Source of the DNA: Lingula anatina
Lineage: Eukaryota > Brachiopoda > Lingulata > Lingulida > Lingulidae
Assembly: GCF_001039355.2 (NCBI RefSeq)
Contig: NW_019775991.1
Span: 577,721 to 641,720, forward strand
Direction of reading: 5' to 3'
Length of the DNA stretch: 64,000 nucleotides
Positions 47,866 to 59,900 of the stretch are shown piece after piece. The notes under the pieces were generated by a model. The model searched no databases. It was not told the origin of the DNA and saw only the letters and a program-made list of their open reading frames with translations. Within the stretch, counting starts at the first letter, position 1; each line of letters opens with the position of its first letter. A program made the position numbers and the translations under genes.

Positions 47866-50800
47866 TCAATTATCCAAGCATGGAGTAGACAAAGCTAAAT
47901 TGCCTTCACTGACACCCGTAAGTTTTCCACGCAATGCGTACTGAATGATGTACTCATTGGCGTAGTTGACGACCTGGGCAGAGGGTGAGGTGATAGTCCC
48001 GTTATCTCTGAGGACCTGCAACCAGGCAGCCACGGCGCCGGTCACAAACGGAGCTGCCATGGAGGTGCCACTCATTTTAGTATATTGATTGTTTCCAGAG
48101 AAGTCAGCAGCTTCGATACTCTCACCCGGGGCATAAAGATCTAAACAGGGACCATAGTTGCTGAAACTAGACTTTTCAAAGTAGTAATTAAAGGCTCCGA
48201 CCGTGAGGGCATTGGGAGTGCTAGCAGGAGAGACAGTGCAAGCGTCTTTATTAGAATTACCAGCTGCAACAATTGCGGGGATTCCCGCTGCGAGTAGATC
48301 ATCGACTGCGTCGTTCAGAGAACTGGTGAACGGCCCACCAAGACTGAAGTTAATAACGGAGAGTCGCCCAGAGCTTTGCACTCTTTGTTTTGCCCACAGA
48401 CAACTTTCCAATATATCGGAAAGATAGCATCCATAACTTGAACAAACCTTCAGGGAAATTATGTTAGCACGCTTTGCCACGCCAGAATTGGTTCCGACGA
48501 TGATACTGGCCACATGGGTACCATGGCCATCGTCGTCAACACTTGCAGATGTAGGCCAGCCTGGAGAAATAAGAATTAATATAATAAATCAACCATTTTC
48601 ATGTGTTAAACCTAAAACTGATCAATGTTGAACTTCTTTGATTTGCTTTTACTACCAAGGAGCATGAAGGCGTCTCATTTGGGATGAAGTGAATATTCCG
48701 TAAACTGAACAATGGTACAAAATTGGCCCAAATATAACTATCCTGTACTATAAAAACAGACATTTGAGGTATATAATGGTAGTTGTATTGTAACTATATT
48801 TTATGAGCAGCTATCATATTACAGAAGAGATAACATCCCCATTTCTATTCAGCATTAAGTGAATCCAGATTTCCCAATGGGAAGATAAATTCACTCTGAG
48901 ACTCTGATGACAACGCGGAAATACTGTTTTCTTTTTAAACCTAGTAATGAAAAAGGCTTGCAAATCAGACGTTGTTTTCGCTGCAACGCTGCATGAAGAC
49001 AATCAGAAGGCAACTCACCAATAGTAACTCTCCCTGTGAAATCTTCGTGGTTTGGATTGATGCCTGTGTCTGCCACATACACATCTATTCCCTCTCCATC
49101 GCCCCAGATGTCATACTTGAAACTGTTTAGATTACCATCAAGGGCATCCAACCCCTGCAAGTAAGGGAAAATTCAAACTATGAAACTAGCTTTGGAATAT
49201 TGCCATGACTGTAATTAACAAATTCTTACATAAGGAATTCTAGATATGTACAGTTCTTGTAGAGTCTTGCCAGAAAGTATATGGAAAAAAACCAAAAGAA
49301 CACCATGTTGAAATTTAATAAGGTTTATCATAGAAAACCAAACCAACCAAACCACCCTTTAAATTTTTGAGAGGACATTATAAATCTTTTTGTTTGCTGG
49401 ACAGTTTTGAGATAGATATTTGCAACTGCACTCGTCAAAAGCAAATTAAATGCACCCTTAACTTCATATATTGCTCAGATGTATGACAAAGAGTATGTGA
49501 CTTTAATCTTACAAGTACATGTGTATTACCAATAGTCAGAACGATTCAAAGATTTAGAAAAGCTTGTTGACTTCATGACGGAAAGTGAACTGCTTTAAGA
49601 AATCAGAATAATCAACATTCTATAAAGGCATTGGAATTAAATCAAATGAAACCTTTAACTTATAAGGTCGATCTTTCTGCATTAACATCAGCATTAACAT
49701 ACCCAATTACGTCTGTCATATGGTATATCATAGGATTTGCAGTATTCCGTGTTTAGTGTTAACTTGACGCCCTGTTCGATTTCATCAATGACATCGGTGA
49801 GTTGACGCAAACTGTCGAGGTTGCTTAAAACAATGTTAAATAAACTCATAAACACAGTCACATTTTTCAAAAAGGTATATGTACTTCCTTGGTGTTAGTA
49901 AAAACAAATATAAAATCATTGATTGATGACCAATGCGTATATTAAACATTTTCTCCTTAATTTTTTAGCCCAAAGTCTTATTTGATCATTAGTTTATAGT
50001 GAAGACGATGATAAAATATTTTTATTTATAAATTTTTTTTTAGGAATTTGTAGGACCGGCTGAAAAGAAACGGTTAAAATGCATTGTATCTAACCTTTTA
50101 CTTATATTTCGCAGAATGACGAAATCCTTTTCTCTATTAAACTTAACTTGTTGTCTTCGTCCAGCTCCTTTGATGATTCTACGGACTAGATAAATAAAAT
50201 TATGTTTCTTGTAAATTGTTTACATAATAAATCTATCTAAGGCTACAACAAAGCAGAGATGGATCGGAACCCAAGCCCATTTTTAGAAAAAAACAACAAA
50301 GGCACCCAGAAAACACAGACCTTCACCAGGACAAATAATTAACTAAAATCAACCATTAGTTAACACCTGAACCATCACCAAAATCTTGTCACTTTTTTAA
50401 TTATCCTGATTATTTCATCAAAACTCGTCCATCCATTTCTGCGTTACGTTGCTAACAGACTACCAAACTAATGGAAGAAAAAACATAGACTCCTTGGTTC
50501 ATAAGCAGGTCTTTAGCACAATGTGTGAGCTGGAAAAGTGCCTCCTGCTAAAGCCCCCGTCACACTTATTCGGAATCAACAGGTTTCAAGCAAAACCAGC
50601 AGTAGTGACTAAATTAAAAAATTCGTACTACATTCGGGAAGAAATTTCAAATTGACTTAATTCTTGTAAGAAGGCCGTTGGAATACTCAGAATGCGCTGA
50701 ATCCGCCTGGAATGATTCGTGCACATTTCGGCTGTATTAGCTCTCAAATGCAGCTGGAATGTAGTTGGAAAACTAAAAATATGAATAATGCTGACAGAAT

Positions 50801-52664
50801 GCAGTCAGAATATTTAGAATACACTTCCAATGCCGTACGAGTGTAGTTCGATTGCTGGATGAAATAGGATCGAGATGCATTCGAGTTGCATTCCGGCTAA
50901 TTCTAGCTACCCTGAGTGTCAGAGCAACGTAAAAATTAGCTTGTAAATATTAAAATTACCTTGGAGTCATTTTTACTAGTATTGCTGATATGGGCTATAT
51001 ATGAAATCAAGATCGAGCTGGCAATACCGGAATCTAGAACCTAGGGTAGTTCTAGCAGGATAAGAAGTGTCTTGCCATTTCTGTTCTCCCTCGAATATGA
51101 TCAGAATGTGAGAATATTAGGAATGCAGCAATATTGCAGTTAGAAAACTATTCAATTGCCATTCGATAATTTTCCACTTGGAATGCACTTCGAACGTTTT
51201 TAACACGAGCAAAACATTCGGGTCGGCCACAAGAATGGGTAAAAATATTTGGAATGCACTCGGGATTTTTAGAATGCTCTTCGAATATCCAGGAACGCAC
51301 AAAGAATTGTCTTTCTGACGACTTTATTGCTCATGCCGTCTCTAGTGTGACAGGGGTATGAGATTCGAAAAGAAAGCGCTGTATGTCCCATCAGCCAAAA
51401 AATAGATCACAAAACAAACACTTTTATTTTACTGAACATTGTTAACGCAACAAAAAGCAAAAGTCTCAGAGCAAACATGCTTCAGCTTCATTGCTTTATT
51501 TTTTCCCCCTGGTGCTTGCTTGTAGCGTTTCAACCACAGTGGCGCTTGGTTAGACCACCACAACCACAAATGCTAGACGACCTTACACCCCATTTCCATA
51601 GATTTTTAGATCGATCTATCCCTGTGGGGAGTCTCACTAGGTTACTGTCAGCTTGGCCGGCTTAAGCGTCTGTCCCGCCTACTAAAAGCTATAAGGGGGT
51701 AATAAACTATGGTGCGCGCTCGTCTGACTGCAATTTAGCGTGAACCCCTAGGGAGTTAGGTCGATCTAAATTTTAATCCCTGAATCGATCTAAATCTCTG
51801 GAAATACACCCTTAATGTCCTCTCCCGTTGCCCTGCGATCCAGTAAAATTAAATATACCTTCAGATATAATTATCAAAGTGACTGTTACACGCAGGGCCA
51901 AAAGGATTCAATTTCATTGGCAAGGGATTTGGTTAGATACGTTTACTTACTACGACCGTAGTTTGCACCAGGCAGGAGTCGAGCAATGTATTGTCCTGAC
52001 ACAGAACCGTTCATGTACTCAATAAGTGGCACTGAGGGAGATATGAATAAGAATGAATCAGGCATTGTTATTTGCAATTTAGTTTGGGTACGTTTCAAAC
52101 CTACATTCCTCGATGAATTAAAGGCCTCTTTTTGATCACTTACATGTATAATGCTCATGTAAGATTTCTTCATGTCATGGTATAAATCAAACTATTATGC
52201 TGTGAATTTATTTTCACTATATTTGATAAAACGTATTTCATATTCTGAAATGTTTTAATTGTAAAGTGTTAAATACATCAACAATCAAATGAACAAATCT
52301 ATACGTTGCCTTTCCTTCATACACTGACATAAAAATCGGTGTTATTAAACAAATAGACCATGACCAACGTTTGAAGTATTATAAGATTTCTTACACATTG
52401 TTGTGTGAAAACGCGTCATATGACAAACTCATTTTGTGCAAATAATCAACCGTTCTACTTGCCTAACCCTTGTTCTTCTGACACTCTCAATACACCAGCA
52501 TCTTGCAACTTTTTTCGAATGGATTCGTGATCTCCTTTTTTCCTCGGTGGTGCCTCGGGTGCGTCTCCAGTCAAAACGTTGTTCTCCTGCGCCGCACTCT
52601 GATATGCACTTGTCATTGTAAACATCCAGAAAGCCAAAACACCTATGAGTGCCGATGCCTGCAT
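47866..52664 (-). CDS. Secreted proteinase K-like subtilisin, copy A
   Basis: Serine endopeptidase of the S8 family, 441 residues from six exons: 52664-52463, 52031-51951, 50185-50095, 49823-49703, 49154-49019 and 48560-47866. Signal peptide about 1-20 (MQASALIGVLAFWMFTMTSA); I9-type inhibitory propeptide about 68-165, with SGQYIARLLPG and two basic stretches; mature domain begins near GLDALDG (166). Catalytic Asp194 (DTGI), His223 (DGHGTH), oxyanion Asn312 (AAGNSN) and Ser377 (GTSMAAP) are all present, so it should be active. Start chosen at the Met aligned with copy B; a Met six codons upstream is possible. Intron 1 uses a GC donor (G|GCAAGT). Intron 2 holds two transposons. The substrate is unknown. 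Confidence 0.93.
50552..51358. mobile_element. 807-bp nonautonomous element with CCCCCGTCACACT ends in copy A intron 2
   Basis: Left end AGCCCCCGTCACACTT, right end AGTGTGACAGGGGTA, flanked by TAA (50549-50551) and TGA (51359-51361). Copy B has the uninserted site CTGCTAAGATTC at 61001 onward, so the flank is a 3-bp duplication with one changed base. The interior is full of GGAATGCA-like repeats and has no ORF of note. Confidence 0.82.
51586..51811. mobile_element. 226-bp MITE in copy A intron 2, same family as 22980
   Basis: Starts CACCCCATTTCCATAG and ends CTCTGGAAATACACCC, with TTA at 51583-51585 and 51812-51814. Copy B reads GACGACCTAAATGTCC without the element (61225 onward), giving a clean empty site. 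Confidence 0.88.
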
Positions 52665-54700
52665 ACTTCTATAAACAATCATTTCGATTATTTTAAATAG
52701 AAAACTTGTTCAGTCACAAAAATAGTATGATTTCAAATAAGATTATATGAGGTTGACAAAAAAATTCAAATTAGTTATTCTTAATGCGTCTTCATGATAA
52801 TTGCCATTTAAAAATTATTTATGCAAGCACAACGAAGCTCAGTTTTTGCTCAAAATGAAATATGAAATAGTCATGTGACTAATATAAGCACTTATTAAAA
52901 TGACGAAATTTGATACGATACGAAGAAACAAGATTGGGGATGGTAACAACATTGCATTAAATAATCACCATGCACCCCATACAATAGAGCAAAGATTGGT
53001 AAAGAACAAAGAGCTTTCTCGTTTGGTTCCCATTGAATTTCATATTTTCATGATGGTCACTACTGGTAGGGATATGACTAAAGTCAAAACAATAATGTAA
53101 CGCAAAATTAGCTTTTATCCAAGAAATAACGTTAACACTGCGTGGTATTAATGTCGTGCCCGCATTAATGTTGTTTTTTGTTAGATTTAATATTGGACGG
53201 ACTCCCGATTTTGTGAGGGTAGAACGTATTAAATTTTCCATACCAGGTCAACTGCTTGCGTTGTTGTTTCTGCAAGAATATTTAAAACGTGCATATAGCT
53301 AAAAAGCTTTTCTTTCCTGTTTCTTTTTTATGTCTAAAATTTTTATCCAGATATTAATGCAATAAAATTAAAAACTAGAGCAAAAATACCTTTTTCATTA
53401 TTATGTTCACCACCCCATGCAGATCTTGCATTTAGCTCTGTTCCTGATATCCTCAATTTGTATGTTTTTTTATAATGATAGCAATCTAATTACGTCTTTA
53501 CTCCGGAGCTAAGTTTGCCAAAATCAGAAAAAAAAGGTAATGCAGCCGAAATTGATCAACTGTATTTGACTGACGGACTGATGTCCTCAACCAGCAGAAA
53601 AATGCGCCAAAAAACAACACGTTGCAAGCGCTTGGAAGCTTGGTAAGTAGCAAAGGTCTCGAGCATTGCAACTTTCTACACATACCATATATACAGAACC
53701 TTTCACATTGCAAAAGTCATTATTAACATGTGAGCTAATTTTAAAGATAGCCCAGTAACCTTCGTAGAGAGTAATGCAACTTACCAAATGTTGCTCCTTT
53801 TCCTTTGAACAGTGTCGTGTTCCATATGACAACGTTCTGGTATATTTTCAGCTAATGGTAAACATTAAATATGATCATATCACGTGTGCCGCCCATATCA
53901 GACCCGTAGATGTAGCTAGGCTGGCTATGGAGCATATTTGGGGCAGGCCATCAATTCCAAAAAGGTCTAATTAATTATAAAGTGCATGATGATTGGCAGT
54001 GCATATAGCCAATGCACGCGGAATATGAATACATTTTCTGATGTGCACCGCCATACCATACCGTAGCTTAGTCACTTTTGGGACTTATTTAGGATCGCTT
54101 TTTTAAAACGGAGGCCATTTAATCCCAAGTAAGCTTGATAAAATATCCCGTTCACCTTAAGTTACGTTAAAGCAAAAAGAACCCTATCAATTTCATGTTG
54201 TTTATGGTGTTCCCGAATTAATATTGTTTCTATCATCACCCGTGTCCCTTTACTTAAAGCAAATGGAAACCTATCAACTTCATGAACTTAATGCTTTTCC
54301 CACATTAATGCTGTGTTTATTAAATGGATTAAGTATTTGACCCCGAGTTTCATGCGGGTACATTTTGGGACGGATCCCATTTGTTCTACCGGTCAACTGT
54401 TGGCGATGATGTACAGGTAGCTGCTGGGATTAATTTTTATGCTGTTAGAATTTCTCAGAAAATCGAGTGGCTTTAGGAAAGGGAACCATTTTGGAACTTC
54501 AATAAGTAACATCCGCTTAAATTGGTCAAAATTGCATATTTTCTTTTCTTTTATATAAAATGCATATCTACATTTTATTACAATAAAATTTAACACTTCT
54601 AGAGCAAAAGAAGGCTGGGGAGTCACATTTTCATTATGAAAATCTGACTAGGGGAGTCAGATTTTTATGGGAGTCAGATTTTCATGTTACACCGGATAAA

Positions 54701-55993
54701 CACACACTGGACAATAGAAGTGTCACTTATAATGCCTGGCCTACGTATAATGTGACTAATGAGTATAAAACCGCTATACTATGGAATTGTATTGATGGTC
54801 TTGTACATGTACAACAAATGTTATTCCTGTCTTCCTCCAACATGGCAAGATACAGGCAATTATCTAACGGTTATAGGTGCAAGTTATTTACCCGAAGAAG
54901 CGGAATATAAGCCATGTCAGAATATCGATACAATTGAATTGTTCAAGCAGAGCCGAGCAGAGGGTCTGGTCTCGGTACAGAAACACTAGATCAAGAGACA
55001 AATTGCCTCTAATGGTCGTCCAAGAAAAAATACTGGCCGTGAAGACCGACGACTGATTTTGATGTCCAGGTTGTCAAAGTTCGACACTGCTTGTCAGTTG
55101 ACAACACAGTGGAACAATTTCACACATAAGAATGTGTCTGTGAAAATCGGTTACATGCTCATAGAGTGTACAGCAGGGTAGCAAGACTGTGAACTAGGGT
55201 CAACAGGATTAGGAACTGGACAGTCCATGACAATTGGTCCTATATATATTTTTTCTGATGAGTGTCGCTTTGGTCTGACCTCTGATGACAGACGGGTACG
55301 ATGTTGGCGAACTGCTGGTAAAGCATTTGAACCACATGCACTGAAGTTTCGAACCCGGAGCAGCATATTCATCATGGTGTGGGACTGCATCAGCATCCAT
55401 GGCTTGAGCGAATTGATAGATGTTGATGGAAACATGAATCACTAGAAATATATAGATGTTTAGGAGTCAGGCTTGCTACCATCTATGACTAACATGTTTG
55501 GCGACAGGAATTATCCATCTTTTCACCAGGATGACAATGCTCCTTGTCACAGGCCCAGAGCAGTTGATGATTGGTTTGACCAACGGGACATTCACAGGGT
55601 GATGTGGCCTGCCCAGAGTCCGGCGGCAAACATAATAGAAAGCATGTGGAATGATATGTCAAAACTTTTGACAAATGCCCGTCTAACCAGCAGAGAAACT
55701 CTGTTATATTCAGTGTTTTATGCTCAGGCCAGCATAAGCCTTGAACGCATCATACAATTATATGAATTTTTGCCTCGTAGACTGGCACCTATTATTAGGT
55801 CACGTGGCTAAGCCACTAAATACTAATTTTGGACTTGAAACTGCATATATTGGTAGAATGTATCTTTTGTTCTCATTTTTTTTGTGAAATTTGATGTTAA
55901 TAAAATGATACCAGGAGCATATCATTCCACAGTCATTTATCTCACCCATAGTATTGGTTCAGTAGGGGTGACACTTCTATTGTCCAGTGTGTG
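54701..55993 (+). mobile_element. Inactive Tc1/mariner-type transposon
   Basis: 1.29 kb with 26-27 bp terminal inverted repeats starting CACACACTGGACAATAGAAG (left) and the complement at the right end (55968-55994). The right end abuts TA; the left flank is now AA, so one target TA may have mutated. The interior carries a broken transposase. Noncoding today. Confidence 0.88.
54759..55811 (+). pseudogene. Tc1-like transposase pseudogene
   Basis: Fragments of a DDE transposase lie in order: an N-terminal helix-turn-helix-like piece, the first catalytic Asp in IFSDECRFGLTSDDRR (about 55245), the second in FHQDDNAPCHRPRAVDDW (about 55519), and the Glu in SPAANIIESMWND (about 55617). Stops follow QKH near 54989 and NMNH near 55443, with frame changes between the pieces. 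The catalytic triad is still readable, but the gene cannot give a full-length protein. Confidence 0.88.
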
Positions 55994-56846
55994 TAGTATG
56001 GTTTGGCGTGGTTTTACCTTTCATCGCCCCTCTCCTTCTTCAGTGTTTAAGTAGGTCATACTCATACGGGCAAAAATGAAGCAAATCACACCTTATTCTT
56101 ATGTATGTATAGTTTATGATATAAAGAAAACTTCCTTTGTAACGGGCGGCAATTAAAAAAAATAATTGCTCTAAATTCGTATCTGAATTACGAACCTCTC
56201 CGCCCCAAAATAAAGGAGCTAACACGTGCAATTACACATGCCATACCAACAAATTGGCAGACTTGGTCAATTAACTTGCGGATTGTGCTGTTAACAATGC
56301 AAATACACCATTAAGACTGGGCACAGCCAGGCCCTTATTAGGATGGGGTCTGGGCCTCTTAGGCATATGACTAGATTAGGACTGGGCCTGTGGCACATAT
56401 CTATATGGCTTAGTTTGGTGATTGTTTTAAATCCTTTGACGTATAAAAACAAAACTGGAACTTATTGATCATAAAGAAAGAAAATGATGTGTGTCCCTAC
56501 AAAGGAGACACTGAGATGAATGAAATATAATGTCCAAACAAATGGGAGTATCCCTAAACCTAAAATTTATCACATATGCAAATGCACGTTGCATCAGATG
56601 TGCTGGATTCCCCGGCCCCTAAAGCACAATTAAAAGCAATATAAAGGTGACAATAATCCTGCCCTTGCACTGGATATAAAGAGGGTTCTCGTAGACTTAG
56701 CAGTCGAAGTACTCAGCTCCCCCCTCCTCCAAATAAAACTTTTTAGTGGGGTTCGATGAACAAATGATTTGGATTTTAAAAAGCCTTTAAAAAGGTTTAA
56801 TTAAAAATAATATGAAAAGGAAAAACATTTGCTCTGCAGTGATAGA

Positions 56847-56852
56847 TTTATT
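56847..56852 (-). terminator. Poly(A) signal of protease copy B
   Basis: AATAAA on the minus strand, 87 nt past the stop, matching copy A. Confidence 0.75.
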
Positions 56853-56938
56853 CAGAGAAATCTGCTCTGAGAACATAAAAAGCCAATAGGAGTAGATCTA
56901 GTACATTAGTACGTTATTTCCACTGAAGTAGAAAGGAC

Positions 56939-59900
56939 TCAATTATCCAAGCATGGAGTAGACAAAGCCAAATTGGTTCCATTGACACCCGTAAGTTGTC
57001 CAGCCAATGTGTACTGTATGATGTACTCATTGGCGTAGTTGACGACCTGGGCAGAGGGTGAGCTGATAGTCCCGTTGTCTCTGAGGACCTGCAACAAGGC
57101 AGCCACAGCGCCGGTCACAAACGGAGCTGCCATGGAGGTGCCACTCTTAGTAGTATATCTGTTGTTTCCAGAGAAGTCAGCAACTTTGATACTTTTACCC
57201 GGGGCGAAAAGGTCTACGCAAGGACCATAGTTGCTGAAGCTAGCCTTTGCAAAGTCGTCATTAAAGGCTCCGACAGTGAGGGCATTGGGAGTGCTAGCAG
57301 GAGAACGAGCACAAGCGTCTTTATTGGAATTACCAGCTGAAGAAATTGCGGGGATTCCCGCTTCGAGTAGATCATCGACTGCGTCGTTCAGAGAACTGGA
57401 GAACGGCGCCCCAAGACTGATGTTAATAACGGAAAGACGCCCATTGCTTTGCACTGTTTGCTTTACCCACAGACATCCATTCAATATATTGGAAATAGTG
57501 CATTGACCATTTGAACAAATCTTCAGGGAAATGATGTTAGCACGTTTTGCCACACCACAATTGATGCCCCCGATGATGCTGGCCACTTGAGTGCCATGAC
57601 CATCGTCATCCACACTCGTAGATGTTGGCCATCCTGGAAAAAAGAATTGAAAAAAGTAATCAACCATCCATATGTGTTGAACCTAAAATGTCACTACAAA
57701 GAAGCAAGTGAAGTTGACACGCCGACTGTCACTTGGAACTCTAATTTTCTTCAAATATATGAAAAACAGACATTTGAGATGCATAATGGCAGTTGTATTG
57801 TAAGCAAATTTTATGACCTGTCACCTCCCCATTTCCATTCAAAATTAAGAGAATCCAGATTTCCCAATCTTCACAATGGAGAGATAACTTCACTATCCGA
57901 AGACAATTTTGGAATTCTTTGCAAACCTACTAATGTTAAATTATTGCATTATCTGTCGTTGCACTTAAGACTGCTCCTTTTTTTGCTTTGCTCTTTTGCA
58001 AACCAGGTGATGCTTTTTGCTGCAACGCTGCATGGAGACAATCTGACACAACTCACCAATGGTAACTCTCCCTGTGAAATCTTTGTGATTTGGATTGATG
58101 CCTGTGTCTGCCACATATACATCTATTTCCTCTCCATCGCCCCAGATTCGATATTTGGAATTGTGTAGATTGCCATCAAGAGTGTTCAACCCCTGCAAGT
58201 AGGGAAATATACAAAATACTAGCTTAGGCATATTGCAAAAAACAGATTCTTACATAAGGAATTTTCCCAAATGTGTGCAGTCAATGTATAGTCTTGCTAG
58301 AAAGTAAATATCAAAATACACCAAGTTGGACATTAATCATGTTTAACATAGAAAATGCTTCATCTAACCCACCCATTAGATATACGGGATAATATTAACG
58401 ATCTCTTAAATTCCTGGACAGAATTCTGAGTTTGCAACTGCACTTGTCAATATCAAATTAAATGCACCCTTAACTTCAAATATTGCCCAGAAATATGACA
58501 ATGATTATAAGACTTTAACTTTATAAGTATGTAAGCAATAGCCAAAACGATTCAAACATTTAGAAAAGTTTGTTGTCTTCGTAACGGAAAGTGAAATGCT
58601 TTGAGAAATCACAATAAACAACATTCTAAAAAATTATTAGAATGAAATTATATTTGGTCGATCATACCCATAGACCTCTTCTATTGGCATTATTTGGTAA
58701 AGTATACTCTCTGCAGTATTCAGTGTTTAGTTCTAACTTGACGTCCTGTTCGATTTCCGCAATGACATTGGTGAGTTGAAGCAAATCTTCGAGGTTGCTT
58801 AAAATATGGTTAAATAAACTCATAAAAACAGTCATGAATTTCAAGAAGGTATATGTATTTCCTTGCTGTTAGTAAAAACAAATATAGAATTATAAACTGA
58901 TGACCAATGCGTATTTTAAATATTTCTTCCTTAAGAGCTTTGTTTTTTAACCCAAAGTATTATTTGATCGGTATTAAACAAAAATTTTAAAAATGTGTAT
59001 AGGAACGGATGAAAAACAAACAGTTAAGAATGCGCTGTGTCCAACCTTTTACTTATGTTGCGCAGAATGACGAAATTCTTTTCTCTATTAAACTTAACTC
59101 GTTGTCTTCGTCCAGCTCCTTTGATGATTCTACGGACTAGATAAATAAAATTATGTTTCTTGTAAATGGTTTACATAACAAATCATTTAAGACAACAATA
59201 AAACAGAGATGTATCGGAATCCAAGCCCACATTAGAAAAAACAGCAAAGGCACCCAGAGAACACAGACCTTCGCCAGGACTAATAATGAACTAATAATCA
59301 ACCATTGAATAATGGATGAATCATGACCAAAATCTTGTCACTTTTAAGTTAGCCCATTTTTGACCAACCCTTATTATTTCATCGAAATCCGTCCATACAT
59401 TTGAGCGTTAAGTTGCTAATAAGCTAACAAACTAACGGAACCAAAAACATAACCTCCTGGACAGAGGTCATAAGCACAACGTGTGAGCTAGAAAAATGCC
59501 CCCTGCTAAGATTCTAAGTGAAAGCGCTGTGCGTCCCATCAGGCAAAAAAAAGTGGATCGCAAAATGAGCATTTTCATTTTACTGAACATTGTTTACGCA
59601 GCATAAAGCAAAAGTTTTACACGGACCAGCTTCATTATTATAAAATTTCCCATGCGTGCTTTCTTATAGCGTTTCAACCACAGCGGCGTTTGGTTTGAAT
59701 TGACCATCAAAACCACAAATGCGAGACGACCTAAATGTCCTCACCCGTTTCCTTTCTGTATCCGATGAAGTAAAGTTAAAACAACNCAGTCTTGCTAGAA
59801 AGTAAATATCAAAATACACCAAGTTGGACATTAATCATGTTTAACATAGAAAATGCTTCATCTAACCCACCCATTAGATATACGGGATAATATTAACGAT

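Larger units (their letters stand above)
52665..56846. other. Spacer between the two protease genes
   Basis: Upstream region of copy A and downstream region of copy B. It holds the dead Tc1-like element (54701-55993) and old degenerate repeats: 53150-53265 and 54290-54410 share CATTAATG and GGTCAACTG blocks. No intact gene is seen. Confidence 0.6.

Noticed and set aside
48203-48427. Plus-strand ORFs opposite the protease catalytic exons (also 57039-57506)
   Set aside because: Antisense of conserved subtilisin sequence; found in both copies only because the sense strand is conserved.
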